Under the pieces are notes generated by a model that was not told where the DNA came from, made no database searches, and saw only the letters and a list, made by a program, of their open reading frames with translations. This document shows, in pieces, positions 18,261 through 27,815 of a stretch of DNA of 64,000 bases (position 1 is its first letter; every line of letters starts with the position of its first letter). Made by a program: the position numbers and the translations under genes. The DNA is from Gammaproteobacteria bacterium (GTDB lineage Bacteria; Pseudomonadota; Gammaproteobacteria; JADZEE01): NCBI GenBank assembly GCA_020850735.1, contig JADZEE010000091.1, forward strand, positions 124,001 through 188,000, given 5' to 3'.

Positions 18261-19030
18261 GGCGCGGACTCCGGCATACGGTCCGGCAGATCGATGAGGT
18301 CGCGCACCAGCGGCGCCCCGGCCTTCTCCTGCTCTTTCCAGCCCAGCCGGTAATGCTTGGCAGCCGCGCCATGGGCCAGGGCTAAGGGCAGCACCTTGAT
18401 GGCCGCCTCGGGCAGGACGCAGGACGCCTCGCATTTACCGCAACCGGTACAGCGCTCGGCCTGGACTTCAGGCACAAACACGGCGTGCTTGCCGGTACGT
18501 TCGTTGTGGCGCGTTTCGAGCCTGATGGCTTCGTCGACCAGCGGGCAGACGCGGTAGCAGACGTCACAACGAAGGCCGCGCAGGTTCAGACACTCGTTCT
18601 GATCGACCAGCACCGCGGTCCCCATTCTGGCCGCGGTGATGTCCGTGAGCTGCGGGTCGAGCGCGCCCGTGGGACAGGCGGCTACGCACGGCACGTCATC
18701 ACACATCTCGCAGGGCACTTCACGCGCCACGAAGTACGGCGTACCGGTGGCGACACCGTCTCCGGGCCGGGCCAGTCGCAGCGTGTCGTAGGGACAGGCG
18801 CGCACGCACAAGCCGCAGCGCACGCAGGCACCGAGGAATTCGTCCTGCGGTCCGGCCCCGGGTGGACGCAGCGCGTTCGCCGGCAGCGATCGGGCCTGTC
18901 GCGCATACAGGCTCAGAGCCAGGCCGCCGATGCCGGCCGCGCAGGCACTGCGTGCCGCGGCCGCGAGGAAGCGGCGGCGGTCGCCATGGATCCTGGCGAC
19001 GCTGCCCCCACTCGCCGGCATCGACATCAC
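18257..19030 (-). CDS. napG: Ferredoxin-type protein NapG
   Basis: A 257-residue iron-sulfur protein with a twin-arginine-like leader (GDRRRFLAAAARSACAAGIGG). Four [4Fe-4S] motifs follow: CVRCGLCVRACPYD, CEMCDDVPCVAACPTG, CLNLRGLRCDVCYRVCP and CTGCGKCEASC. It is the periplasmic partner of NapH. The start could be 19030, or the nearby in-frame ATG codons at 19027 or 19021; the choice does not affect the leader. It lies 24 bp after napA. Confidence 0.93.
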   Translation of the reverse strand: MMSMPASGGSVARIHGDRRRFLAAAARSACAAGIGGLALSLYARQARSLPANALRPPGAGPQDEFLGACVRCGLCVRACPYDTLRLARPGDGVATGTPYFVAREVPCEMCDDVPCVAACPTGALDPQLTDITAARMGTAVLVDQNECLNLRGLRCDVCYRVCPLVDEAIRLETRHNERTGKHAVFVPEVQAERCTGCGKCEASCVLPEAAIKVLPLALAHGAAAKHYRLGWKEQEKAGAPLVRDLIDLPDRMPESAP

Positions 19031-19054
19031 TGCAGATCCTGGTCCACGGACCTC

Positions 19055-21544
19055 TTACGCCCGCAGCACGCGGCAAGCGCACTTCTTGAAGTCGGTTTCC
19101 TTCGAAATCGGATCGGTCGCGTCCAGCGTGAGCTTGTTGACGAGCTGGCGCTCGTCGAAGAACGCGATGAACACCACGCCTTCGGGCGGGCGGTTGCGAC
19201 CGCGAGTCTCGACGCGGGTGATTACCTCGCCGCGCCGCGTCTGCAACTTCACGGTCATGCCGCGTTTGAGCTTGCGACGCTGCGCGTCCTGCGGGTGCAT
19301 GAACACTACCGCGTTCGGCACCGCTCGATACAGCTCCGGCACGCGCATGGTCATGCTGCCGGTGTGCCAGTGTTCGAGGACGCGCCCCGTCACCAGCCAC
19401 AGGTCGAATTCACTGTCCGGTTTCTCGACCGGATCCTGGTACGGGCAGGCATAGATGTTGGCCTTGCCGTCGGCGTTGCCGTAGAACTTCAATCCTGCCC
19501 CGGCCTCGACGTAGGGGTCGTAACCCTCGCGGAAGCGCCAGACGGTCTCCTGGCCGTCCACGACCGGCCAGCGCAGGCCGCGCGACTGGTGATAAAGGTC
19601 GAAATCAGCCAGATCGTGACCGTGGCCGCGACCGAAAGCGGCGTACTCCTCGAACAGGCCCTTCTGCAGGTAGTAGCCGAAGTGCTTGGCCTCGTCGTTG
19701 TCAAAGCCCGCCTGGATCTGCGCGAGCGGATACTTGTCGACCGCGCCGTTCTCGAACAGCACCTGGTACAGGGTCTTGCCGCGGTACTCGGGCTTTTTCG
19801 CGATCAGTTCCGCCGGCCATACCTCCTCGACGGTGAATCGCTTGGAGAACTCGACGAGCTGCCACAGGTCCGAGCGAGCCTCGCCCGGTGCCCTGACCTG
19901 CTGGCGCCAGAACTGCGTGCGCCGCTCGGCGTTGCCGTAGGCACCTTCTTTTTCCGTCCACATGGCGGTCGGCAGAATGAGGTCCGCGGCCATGGCTGTC
20001 ACCGTGGGATAGGGATCCGAAACGACGATGAAGTTGTCCGGGTTGCGATAGCCCGGCCAACCCTCTTCGTTCATGTTCGGCGCCGCCTGCAGATTGTTGG
20101 TGCACAACACCCAGTAGGCATTGAGCTTGCCGTCCTTGAGCATGCGGTTCTGCAGTACGGCGTGGAAACCGGGCTTGTCCGGGATGGTGCCCTCGGGTAG
20201 CTTCCACAAGGACTCGGCCTTGGCGCGGTGTTCGGGATTCGTGACCACCAGGTCCGCGGGCAGGCGGTGCGCGAAGGTACCGACCTCGCGCGCGGTACCG
20301 CACGCCGACGGTTGCCCGGTGAGCGAGAACGGACCGTTGCCGGGCTCCGAGATCTTCCCGGTCAACAGGTGGATGTTGTAGACGAGGTGGTTCGCCCAGA
20401 CACCGCGCTGGTGCTGGTTGAAGCCCATCGTCCAGTAGGAGGTCACCTTGCGCTCGGGATCGGCATACAGCTGCGCCAGCGCGATGAGCGTCTCAGCGGG
20501 CACACCGGAGATTTCGCTCGCCTTCTCCACGGTGTACTCGGCGACGAAGGTCTTGTACTCATCGAAGCTCATCGGGTACCACTTGCCGGCGTCGTCCTGA
20601 AACTTGGCATCCTTCTGGCGCGGATCGTTCGGCCGCAGACCGTAGCCGATGTCCGTTTCCGAGCGGCGGAAATTGACGTTCTTATTGACGAAATCGGTGT
20701 TCACCGCGCCCTGCTGGATGATGTAGTTGGCGATGTAGTTGGCGATCGCCAGATCGGTTTGCGGCCGGAATAGCACCTCGACGTCGGCGAGATCGAACGA
20801 ACGGTGCTTGAACGTCGACAGCACTGCAACACGGACATGGTCCGCGGTCAGGCGCCGATCGGTCAGCCGGCTCCAAAGGATGGGATGCATCTCGGCCATG
20901 TTCGAGCCCCACAGCACGAAGGCATCGGCGTGCTCGAGATCGTCGTAGCTGCCCATCGGCTCGTCGATGCCAAAGGTACGGATGAAGGCCGCGACGGCCG
21001 AGGCCATGCAGTGGCGGGCGTTGGGGTCGATGTTGTTGGAGCGAAACCCCGCCTTCATCAGTTTGACCCCCGCGTAGCCTTCCCAGAGGGTCCACTGCCC
21101 GGAGCCGAACATGCCAATAGCGGTCGGTCCCTTGTCCTTGAGTACCGCTTTCCACTTCTCGGCCATGATGTCGAAGGCCTGATCCCAGCTGATCGGGGTA
21201 AACTCGCCCTCCTTGTCGAACTTGCCGCCGGTCATGCGCAACAGCGGCGTGGTGAGGCGGTCCTTGCCGTACATGATCTTGGTGAGGAAGTAGCCCTTGA
21301 TGCAGTTCAGGCCGCGATTGACAGGAGCTTCGGGATCGCCCTGAGTCGCCACCACCCGCCCGTCCCGGGTGCCGACCAGGACGCCGCAGCCGGTACCGCA
21401 GAAACGACACACGGCCTTGTCCCAGCGTATGCCGTCATCTGCCCGGGCCTGGGCCCCGGACGCGGGCTCGACCGCCACACCGGCGGCGGCAGCCGTCGCG
21501 GCCAGCGCATTGGCCTTGATGAAATCACGCCTCGAGATGCTCAT
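19055..21544 (-). CDS. napA: Periplasmic nitrate reductase, catalytic subunit
   Basis: An 829-residue molybdenum bis-MGD enzyme that reduces nitrate to nitrite in the periplasm. The twin-arginine leader begins [19 protein letters not shown]. The [4Fe-4S] ligands are Cys46, Cys49, Cys53 and Cys81, and the molybdenum ligand is Cys179 in [12 protein letters not shown], as in nitrate reductases of this class. [22 protein letters not shown] and [20 protein letters not shown] are classic NapA blocks. Length and order match the family fully. NapD, its chaperone, is encoded 16 bp upstream. Confidence 0.98.
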   Translation of the reverse strand: MSISRRDFIKANALAATAAAAGVAVEPASGAQARADDGIRWDKAVCRFCGTGCGVLVGTRDGRVVATQGDPEAPVNRGLNCIKGYFLTKIMYGKDRLTTPLLRMTGGKFDKEGEFTPISWDQAFDIMAEKWKAVLKDKGPTAIGMFGSGQWTLWEGYAGVKLMKAGFRSNNIDPNARHCMASAVAAFIRTFGIDEPMGSYDDLEHADAFVLWGSNMAEMHPILWSRLTDRRLTADHVRVAVLSTFKHRSFDLADVEVLFRPQTDLAIANYIANYIIQQGAVNTDFVNKNVNFRRSETDIGYGLRPNDPRQKDAKFQDDAGKWYPMSFDEYKTFVAEYTVEKASEISGVPAETLIALAQLYADPERKVTSYWTMGFNQHQRGVWANHLVYNIHLLTGKISEPGNGPFSLTGQPSACGTAREVGTFAHRLPADLVVTNPEHRAKAESLWKLPEGTIPDKPGFHAVLQNRMLKDGKLNAYWVLCTNNLQAAPNMNEEGWPGYRNPDNFIVVSDPYPTVTAMAADLILPTAMWTEKEGAYGNAERRTQFWRQQVRAPGEARSDLWQLVEFSKRFTVEEVWPAELIAKKPEYRGKTLYQVLFENGAVDKYPLAQIQAGFDNDEAKHFGYYLQKGLFEEYAAFGRGHGHDLADFDLYHQSRGLRWPVVDGQETVWRFREGYDPYVEAGAGLKFYGNADGKANIYACPYQDPVEKPDSEFDLWLVTGRVLEHWHTGSMTMRVPELYRAVPNAVVFMHPQDAQRRKLKRGMTVKLQTRRGEVITRVETRGRNRPPEGVVFIAFFDERQLVNKLTLDATDPISKETDFKKCACRVLRA

Positions 21545-21560
21545 GGCAGGTCCTCCGGGC

Positions 21561-21788
21561 TCAATCCGAATACTGGTAGACCAGGCATGCCGACAGCACG
21601 CCTTTGATGTCCTGTAACGCGAGCAGGGTCGATGCCGCTTCGGTGTCGGAATCGCGATCGATCACGACCACCAGCCGGCCGTCGGCGCCGCAACCGTGCA
21701 CCTCCACGCCGGGCAGCCCGTTCATGCGCGCGCACACCGTGTCGATCTGCTCCCGACGCGCCCGTAGCGCCACCCCGGCAATGTGCAC
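21561..21788 (-). CDS. napD: NapA-leader-binding chaperone
   Basis: A small 75-residue protein starting [19 protein letters not shown], the usual NapD opening. NapD binds the twin-arginine leader of NapA in the cytoplasm and holds back export until the cofactor is inserted. Its ferredoxin-like alpha-beta pattern and the ending [11 protein letters not shown] fit the family. It lies between napF (12 bp) and napA (16 bp). Confidence 0.92.
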   Translation of the reverse strand: MHIAGVALRARREQIDTVCARMNGLPGVEVHGCGADGRLVVVIDRDSDTEAASTLLALQDIKGVLSACLVYQYSD

Positions 21789-21800
21789 GCGAGCCTCCTT

Positions 21801-22283
21801 TCAGCCGACCACGATGGCGGCCACCGGACACTGTGAAACGCAGGCGCCGCAACCGCGGCAGGCGGCGCTGTCAATGGCGGGCCGGCTCACACCGCCGGCG
21901 CGGGCGCCAAAGGCGATGGCCTGCGCTTCGCACACGTCGGCGCAGGACTGACACACCACGCCACCGAGCGCCAGGCAGGAATCGGTGAGCTGCGCCTTGA
22001 CGGCCCAGGGTGCCGTATCCGGCGCGCGCAGGACGCCCGCCTCGCAGGCGCGCGCGCAATCACCGCAGAATGTGCACTCGCCGCGCCGGAAATCGACCTC
22101 TGGGAAGCCGTTACGGCCGCGGATCAGGATTTCCTCCGGGCAGGCCTCGCGACAGGCCGCGCAGCGCGTGCAGCGGGCGGTAAAAGTCTCCTCGGGCAGC
22201 GCCCAGGGCGGGCGCACCGGCGGCGCGCGGCGCTTGCGGGTGAAGCGACCGCCGAGAAAATCCCTGCGTGTACCGCCATTCAC
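21801..22283 (-). CDS. napF: Ferredoxin-type protein NapF
   Basis: A 160-residue cytoplasmic iron-sulfur protein thought to help NapA mature. It has the family's N-terminal RRDFLGGRF motif and cysteine clusters CTRCAACREACPEE, CTFCGDCARACEAG, CLALGGVVCQSCADVC and CRGCGACVSQCPVA. The start is GTG with GAGGTAG upstream. It is the first gene of the nap operon and lies downstream of an FNR-like box. Confidence 0.93.
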   Translation of the reverse strand: MNGGTRRDFLGGRFTRKRRAPPVRPPWALPEETFTARCTRCAACREACPEEILIRGRNGFPEVDFRRGECTFCGDCARACEAGVLRAPDTAPWAVKAQLTDSCLALGGVVCQSCADVCEAQAIAFGARAGGVSRPAIDSAACRGCGACVSQCPVAAIVVG

Positions 22284-22318
22284 GAGCGCACTACCTCGCG
22301 ACAGCTGACTTGCGCCGG

Positions 22319-22361
22319 ATCTTAGCCCGCCGCGTGACGATCGGGCATTGACTTAGGTCAT
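22319..22361 (-). promoter_or_regulatory. FNR/ANR-like box and -10 of the nap operon
   Basis: The box at 22348-22361 reads TTGACTTAGGTCAT on the plus strand. It is a TGAC-N4-GTCA palindrome and matches seven of the ten fixed bases of TTGAT-N4-ATCAA. On the minus strand a -10-like TAAGAT lies at 22324-22319. Transcription about seven bases further would put the box centre near -42, the class II activator position. Anaerobic activation of nap is well known, so this is a likely control site. Confidence 0.55.
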
Positions 22362-22426
22362 GCGCGTGCGCAGCCGGCGTCCCGGCGCAGGAATACGGTG
22401 AGAGCGCTCGTGCCAGCGGTAACGGG

Positions 22427-23356
22427 TCATGGCCGCAGCGGCCGGTGCTCGCGCAGATGTGCCTTCAGATCGAACGCGATTTTCAGGACCAGCAGCACCA
22501 CCAGCGCCCACACGGGAGAGCCGAGCGCAATGACGGCGAAGCCGCCGCCAATGATGGCCAGATGCAGCACGACGACGCGACCGTAGGGTTGGCCCATGAG
22601 CTGCTGCAGCGACGCGACGCGAAACTCACCGCCGCGCAGGTAATTCCACCCGAACGAGAATGCGTGGCTCGCGGCCAGCGCGACGCATGCCGGTCCGAGA
22701 TCGAGCTCACGTACCGCCCGCACGACCGCGTCCAGCATCCACAGGCCGCCGGTGACCGATTCGAAGCGTCCGCTACCGAACAGCGAGAACACGAATACAC
22801 CGTGGATGGCGGTAAACATCCCGTAGTGCACGCAGAAAAACGGCACGAGGAAGAGCTTGAACAGCCACAGCGCAACGTCCGTCGGATCGGCACACAGCAT
22901 CCGCGCGACGTTGAACACGCCGATCACGACGTTCTCGAGCCAGAACAGCAGTACCAATGCAAACACGTCCCAGCCGAGCGCGAGTACGCCGTACAGCGGC
23001 AGGAGGTTGGCCGCAATCAGCGCCAGCGCCGTGGGCGAGCGCCAGCCGCGCGCAGGGCTCGTGACGACGGGGTGCGGCGTGGCCACGGCGCGGGCCGCCG
23101 GCAGGCGCCGTATCACGGCCTCGACCAGGCGCAGCCCGGCGGGATCGGGGTGCGCACCGAGATCCGCGCGCATGCGCGCACCGATCTGCTCGACGCTCTC
23201 GAGCGGATGCTCCCGCACCAGTTCCCGCGCGACGTGACGGGCCAGCAGCGGTGTCAGCAACCACTGCAGGGCCGGCATCCGTCCGCGCCCGGTCGGCGGG
23301 CGGGTCCCCGCATCGACGGTCGCCGGCGTACCGCCGCTGCGATCGCGTTCGCTCAT
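22427..23356 (-). CDS. DUF6498-like integral membrane protein
   Basis: A roughly 309-residue inner-membrane protein with about six hydrophobic helices. Recognisable blocks are LALIAANLLPLYGVLALGWDVFALVLLFWLENVVIGVFNV and, after a KLFLVPFFCVHYGMFTAIHGVFV helix, a C-terminal helix pair ending KIAFDLKAHLREH. This pattern (YGVLxxxWxxFxxxxLFWxENxxxG) fits the DUF6498 family, of unknown function. The start is uncertain: 23356 is used, but 23278 would also open near the first conserved part and neither has a strong ribosome site. It diverges from the polyamine operon. Confidence 0.75.
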   Translation of the reverse strand: MSERDRSGGTPATVDAGTRPPTGRGRMPALQWLLTPLLARHVARELVREHPLESVEQIGARMRADLGAHPDPAGLRLVEAVIRRLPAARAVATPHPVVTSPARGWRSPTALALIAANLLPLYGVLALGWDVFALVLLFWLENVVIGVFNVARMLCADPTDVALWLFKLFLVPFFCVHYGMFTAIHGVFVFSLFGSGRFESVTGGLWMLDAVVRAVRELDLGPACVALAASHAFSFGWNYLRGGEFRVASLQQLMGQPYGRVVVLHLAIIGGGFAVIALGSPVWALVVLLVLKIAFDLKAHLREHRPLRP

Positions 23357-23412
23357 GCTGTCCGGACCGCAGCTTCGGGGAGTCCGCTGCATCCTAAAGG
23401 GGATCGCGACCC

Positions 23413-23445
23413 GGTGACAGGGCCGCGCACCCGCACGCTGTCACC
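23413..23445. repeat. Inverted repeat upstream of the polyamine operon
   Basis: GGTGACAG (23413-23420) and CTGTCACC (23438-23445) are perfect 8-bp arms 17 bases apart, in the gap between the DUF6498 gene and the deoxyhypusine-synthase homologue. It may be an operator for either divergent gene. No regulator is identified. Confidence 0.4.
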
Positions 23446-23611
23446 CCGCGCCGGACGACGCCCCCGCGGACGCAGCGACCCTGGCCGCGCCCGCCCTAAA
23501 CTCCTTGCGACCCCCGGTCGATTCCCCTACTCTTCGCGCCTCACGACGCCTGCCCCGCTGGCGTGCACGACTCCTTTTCGCACCCGACCTTACGAAGGGG
23601 GATCCTGCCCG

Positions 23612-24589
23612 ATGATCACCGCCCCGGTCAGCCGGTTCATCCGTCACCACTACCGGCATTTCAACAGCGCCGCCCTCATTGACGCGGCCGACGCCTACAT
23701 CGCGTTACTCGACCGCGGCGGACGCATGTTCATGACCCTGGCCGGGGCGATGAGCACGGCTGAGCTCGGCCTGTCGCTGGCGCAGATGATCCGACAGGAC
23801 AAGGTACACGCGATCTGCTGCACCGGCGCCAACCTCGAGGAGGATCTTTTCAACCTCGTCGCGCACGATCATTACGAACGCATCCCGAACTGGCGCGATC
23901 TGACGCCTGCGCAGGAGCAAGCCCTGCTCGACCGCGGCATGAACCGGGTGACCGACACCTGCATCCCTGAGGACAAAGCCTTTCGGCGCCTGGAAAAGGC
24001 GATACTGCGCCAGTGGCAGGAGGCCGAAGCCGCGGGCACACGTTACTTTCCGCACGAGTTCATGTACCGGGTCATCCGCAGCGGCGATCTCGAGCAGCAC
24101 TACCAGATCGACTCGCGGGACTCCTGGCTCGTGGCCGCCTGCGCGAAGAACCTGCCCATGTTCGTGCCGGGCTGGGAGGACTCGACGACCGGCAACATTT
24201 TCGCCGCCCACTGCATCGAAGGGGACGTGACCAACGTCCACACGGTCCGCACAGGAATCGAGTACATGATGGCGCTCACCGACTGGTACCAGAAAACCAC
24301 CGCGACGGCGCCCGTCGGCTTCTTCCAGATCGGCGGCGGTATCGCCGGCGACTTTCCCATCTGCGTCGTGCCGATGATGCATCAGGATCTGCGCCTGAAT
24401 CACGTGCCGCTGTGGGCCTATTTCTGTCAGATCTCCGACTCGACGACGAGCTATGGCTCCTATTCGGGCGCGGTACCGAACGAAAAGATCACCTGGGGCA
24501 AGCTCGGGGTGGATACGCCCCGCTTCGTCATCGAATCCGACGCGACCATCGTCGCCCCACTCATGTTCGCCTGCATTCTCGGCCAGTAG
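23612..24589 (+). CDS. Deoxyhypusine synthase homologue (probable polyamine aminobutyltransferase)
   Basis: A 325-residue protein with the deoxyhypusine synthase fold, an NAD-dependent enzyme that moves an aminobutyl group from spermidine to a lysine or amine. Residues TGANLEEDLFNLVAHDHY, the glycine block GFFQIGGGIAGDFPICVVPMMHQDL and the end GAVPNEKITWGKL are conserved; Lys297 in TWGK matches the catalytic lysine. Bacteria lack eIF5A, the usual protein target. Being 22 bp upstream of speA and aguB suggests synthesis of homospermidine or another polyamine from putrescine. The ATG at 23612 has AGGGGGA upstream. Confidence 0.88.
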   Translation: MITAPVSRFIRHHYRHFNSAALIDAADAYIALLDRGGRMFMTLAGAMSTAELGLSLAQMIRQDKVHAICCTGANLEEDLFNLVAHDHYERIPNWRDLTPAQEQALLDRGMNRVTDTCIPEDKAFRRLEKAILRQWQEAEAAGTRYFPHEFMYRVIRSGDLEQHYQIDSRDSWLVAACAKNLPMFVPGWEDSTTGNIFAAHCIEGDVTNVHTVRTGIEYMMALTDWYQKTTATAPVGFFQIGGGIAGDFPICVVPMMHQDLRLNHVPLWAYFCQISDSTTSYGSYSGAVPNEKITWGKLGVDTPRFVIESDATIVAPLMFACILGQ

Positions 24590-24611
24590 GCCGTACGCGG
24601 AGGATATACCC

Positions 24612-26621
24612 ATGGCCGAGCAGCGTGACGCCGGCGCACTGGCGCTCGTGGACATCGCGCCTGCCCACGCGGACGAGATCGAATGGTCCATCGACTCCGC
24701 GGCCGAGCTCTACCGGATCCGTGGCTGGGGCGACGATTTTTTCTTCGTCAATCCCGACGGCAAGGTCGCGGTGCAGACCAACCCGAACGAACCGGCAATC
24801 GTCATCGCCGACGTGGTCGAGGATCTGCGCGAGCGCAACATCGCGTTTCCCGTACTCATCCGCTTCCAGGACGTACTGCGGGCGCGCGTCGTGCGTATGA
24901 ACGTGGCGTTCGCCGACGCGATCGCCGAGGCCGGCTACGCCAACCGCTACCGGGGCGTCTACCCGATCAAGGTCAACCAGCTGCACGAGGTCGTCGAGGA
25001 AGTGCTCGAGGCGGGCAAGCCCTACGGGCTGGGACTGGAGTGCGGCTCCAAGGCCGAGCTCATCGCCGCTCTGCCGCACATGGAAGACGACGAGGCGCTG
25101 CTCATCTGCAACGGCGTCAAGGACGCCATGATGCTGCGCCTGATGCTCGCCGCACAGCAGATCGGCAAGAACGTGATCCCGGTGGTGGAGAAATACCATG
25201 AGTTCGACAAGATCCAGGCGCTCGGCCGCGAGGTGAACGTGTCGCCGCGTTTCGGCGCGCGCATCCGGCTCGGCACCAGCGGCTCGGGCAAGTGGGCCGA
25301 CTCGGGCGGCGACCTGTCCAAGTTCGGTATTTCCGTGCCCGAGCTCATGCTGCTGGTGGAGAAAATGACCGCGGCCGGCATGCCCGATGGCCTCGCTCTG
25401 CTGCATTTTCACCTCGGCAGCCAGATCGCCGACATCCAGATCGTCAAGCAGGCGGTCAAGGAGATCACCCATATCTACGCCCAGCTCGCCAAGCGCGGGC
25501 TCGGCATCCGCTACCTCGACGTCGGCGGCGGGCTCGGTGTGAACTACGGCGCCGGCTACTCCGGCGCCGACGTCGGCATCAATTACACGTTGCAGGAATA
25601 CGCCAACGCCATCGTTTACACCATCAAGGAGGTGTGCGAAGCCGAGGAAGTCGCGGTCCCGACGATCGTCTCGGAGAGCGGGCGCGGCATTACCGCGCAC
25701 CACTCGGTGCTGGTCGTGCCCGTGCTCGGCGCCTATCGCAAGGATCGCATCGATCCGCGCTTCAAGGCCGGGCGCAAGGATCATGCCGTCATCCGCGCCC
25801 TGTACAAGACGCTCGCGCACCTCCAGTCCCTGCCCGGTCCCAAGGGGCCGCCGCGCATGTACGAGCTGCTCGAGGCCTACCATGACGCGGTCGAAAAGCG
25901 GGAGGAGGCCGACACCCTGTTCAGCTACGGCTATCTGACCCTCGAGGACAAGGCCACGGCCGAGCGGCTGTACTGGTCGGTGTGCGCGCGGATCCGCACG
26001 CTGGTGGTGCAGTTCGAGTTCCACGAGCCGATCCCGGGCGAGCTGCAGGCGCTCGACGAGCATCTCGTCGACCAGTACCTGTGCGATTTCTCCATCTTCC
26101 AGTCGATACTCGATCACTGGTCCATCGGCCAGGGATTCCCGATCATGCCGCTCGAGCGCCTGGACGAACCGCCCCTGCGGCGCGCGATGCTGGTGGATCT
26201 CACCTGCGACTCGGACGGCAAGGTGAGTCATTACGTTTCCTCCAACCCCGACAAGCGCTTCCTGCCGGTGCACCGGATCAGCGACGGCCAACCGTATTAT
26301 CTGGGCTTTTTCCTCATGGGCGCCTATCAGGACATCATGGGCGACTCGCACAACCTGTTCGGCCGCGTCGCCGAGGCACACGTGTACGCGGACGCCGCCG
26401 AGCCCGACGGTTATTACATCGAGAAGATCATTGCGGGCACGACGGTGCAGGACATGCTCGCCACCGTGCAGTACTTCCCCAACGACCTGCACCGGCGCAT
26501 GAACGAGATCATCCGCCAGAAAATCGAGGCCGGGGTCATCCGCCCCAAGGCCGGAGTGGAACTGCTCGAGCAGTACATGCGCGCTTTCGGGGCGACGACC
26601 TATTACGACGCCAATGACTGA
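24612..26621 (+). CDS. speA: Biosynthetic arginine decarboxylase
   Basis: A 669-residue PLP enzyme that converts arginine to agmatine, close in length to E. coli SpeA (658). The PLP lysine is Lys120 in RYRGVYPIKVNQLHEVV. LGLECGSKAELIAAL, LLHFHLGSQIADIQ, YLDVGGGLGVNY and LTCDSDGKV (with the active-site cysteine at the dimer interface) follow in the usual order. A good GGAGG stands before the ATG. It lies between the deoxyhypusine-synthase homologue and aguB, with an 8-nt overlap to aguB. Confidence 0.97.
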   Translation: MAEQRDAGALALVDIAPAHADEIEWSIDSAAELYRIRGWGDDFFFVNPDGKVAVQTNPNEPAIVIADVVEDLRERNIAFPVLIRFQDVLRARVVRMNVAFADAIAEAGYANRYRGVYPIKVNQLHEVVEEVLEAGKPYGLGLECGSKAELIAALPHMEDDEALLICNGVKDAMMLRLMLAAQQIGKNVIPVVEKYHEFDKIQALGREVNVSPRFGARIRLGTSGSGKWADSGGDLSKFGISVPELMLLVEKMTAAGMPDGLALLHFHLGSQIADIQIVKQAVKEITHIYAQLAKRGLGIRYLDVGGGLGVNYGAGYSGADVGINYTLQEYANAIVYTIKEVCEAEEVAVPTIVSESGRGITAHHSVLVVPVLGAYRKDRIDPRFKAGRKDHAVIRALYKTLAHLQSLPGPKGPPRMYELLEAYHDAVEKREEADTLFSYGYLTLEDKATAERLYWSVCARIRTLVVQFEFHEPIPGELQALDEHLVDQYLCDFSIFQSILDHWSIGQGFPIMPLERLDEPPLRRAMLVDLTCDSDGKVSHYVSSNPDKRFLPVHRISDGQPYYLGFFLMGAYQDIMGDSHNLFGRVAEAHVYADAAEPDGYYIEKIIAGTTVQDMLATVQYFPNDLHRRMNEIIRQKIEAGVIRPKAGVELLEQYMRAFGATTYYDAND

Positions 26622-27519
26622 CATGGACCGCAAGGTCGCGGTGGGCCTGGTGCAGATGCAGTGCGGCACCGACTCGCAGCTCAACGTCGACAAGGCGATC
26701 TCGCTCACCCGCGCGGCGGTCGCGCAGGGCGCGCGAGTCGTGTGCCTGCCGGAGCTGTTTTGCTCGCGATACTTCTGCCAGCGCGAGGATCCCGCCTGCT
26801 TCGAGCTCGCCGAACCCGTCCCCGGACCGACCTCGGACGCCTTTGCGCGGCTCGCCGCCGAACTCGACGTGACCGTCGTCGTCAGCGTGTTCGAGCGGCG
26901 CGCACCGGGCCTTTACCACAACACCATCGCCCTGATCGATGGCGCCAGGGGTCTGACGGGTGTGTACCGCAAGATGCACATTCCCGACGATCCTCGCTAC
27001 TACGAAAAGTACTACTTCACCCCAGGGGATCTCGGTTTCAAAGCCTTCGCCACCGCACGGTGCAACATCGGCACACTCGTGTGCTGGGATCAGTGGTACC
27101 CGGAAGCGGCGCGCATGACCGCGCTCCTGGGCGCGGAGATCCTGGTTTATCCCACGGCGATCGGCTGGCATCCCGAGGAGAAGCTCAGCCACGGCGAGTG
27201 CCAGCGCGACGCCTGGGTGACCATGCAGCGCGCGCATGCGATCGCCAACGGCTGCTTCGTCGTGGCCGTCAACCGCTATGGTTTCGAGCCCGCTCCCGGC
27301 GCAGCCGACGGCGGCGGCATCGAGTTCTGGGGATCGAGCTTCGTGGCCGGTCCGGACGGCGCTATCCTGTGCCAGGCGCCGAGCGACGCCGAGACGGTGC
27401 TGGTCGCGCAGCTCGATCTCGGAGCCATTACCACCCAGCGTCACGGCTGGCCGTTTCTGCGCGATCGTCGCATCGACGCTTACGGCGGCATCACGTCGCG
27501 ATTTCTCGATCGGTCCTGA
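26614..27519 (+). CDS. aguB: N-carbamoylputrescine amidase
   Basis: A 301-residue nitrilase-superfamily enzyme that hydrolyses N-carbamoylputrescine to putrescine, CO2 and ammonia. The catalytic triad is Glu47 (CLPELFCSRYFCQ), Lys120 (VYRKMHIPDD) and Cys157 (IGTLVCWDQWYPEAARM). The ELFCSRYFCQ and GWHPEEK stretches are typical of AguB among nitrilases. The start is 26614, overlapping the speA stop by 8 nt; ATG at 26623 is an alternative. Copy A of the 187-bp repeat begins exactly at its stop codon. AguA is encoded about 16 kb upstream. Confidence 0.95.
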   Translation: MTDMDRKVAVGLVQMQCGTDSQLNVDKAISLTRAAVAQGARVVCLPELFCSRYFCQREDPACFELAEPVPGPTSDAFARLAAELDVTVVVSVFERRAPGLYHNTIALIDGARGLTGVYRKMHIPDDPRYYEKYYFTPGDLGFKAFATARCNIGTLVCWDQWYPEAARMTALLGAEILVYPTAIGWHPEEKLSHGECQRDAWVTMQRAHAIANGCFVVAVNRYGFEPAPGAADGGGIEFWGSSFVAGPDGAILCQAPSDAETVLVAQLDLGAITTQRHGWPFLRDRRIDAYGGITSRFLDRS

Positions 27520-27703
27520 GATCTCGTGAACCCTCACCGCGTCTGCTGCGACGTCCCCTGGACGCCCCTGGCCGCGTTGCGGGGACGCGCAAAATCGTTT
27601 GCGCAAGGCCCGCTGTGCGCGCGATTTCGTGCGCCCCCGCGCCTGGCCGGGAACGCCCGGGAACCGTCTCGCTACGGCGGGCGAGTGTTTCACGAGCCCT
27701 GAG
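27516..27703 (+). repeat. 187-bp structured repeat, copy A
   Basis: The first of three copies. It starts at the aguB stop (CTGAG) and ends with CTGAG at 27703. Its ends form imperfect inverted repeats with 13 of 16 bases paired, including an exact CTCGTGAA/TTCACGAG. Internal stems are GTCCCC/GGGGAC, AAATCG (27592-27597) with CGATTT (27622-27627) plus GCGCA/TGCGC, and CGCCCG (27654) with CGGGCG (27678) around CCGT/ACGG. The remaining 112 bases to ald hold only weak promoter-like sequence. Confidence 0.88.
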
Positions 27704-27815
27704 TAAACGCCGGCGGGCATCGCGCCACGCGCACACCCGGCGCCTCGTACGTGTCATCCGCCGCTGCGTTCCGCCACAATACCCGGCCGACCGCAATCAC
27801 ACGGGTGGATCGGCG

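Noticed and set aside
23612-24589. True hypusination enzyme
   Set aside because: The enzyme fold matches deoxyhypusine synthase, but the eIF5A target is absent from bacteria and the operon is for polyamines, so hypusination is not claimed.
27491-27796. Short peptides sharing RARET-ARRSET-PGRSR in the three repeat copies
   Set aside because: The peptide likeness follows from nucleotide identity. Copy C is two bases shorter within the first hairpin and its frame then diverges, so the repeat is not protein-coding.
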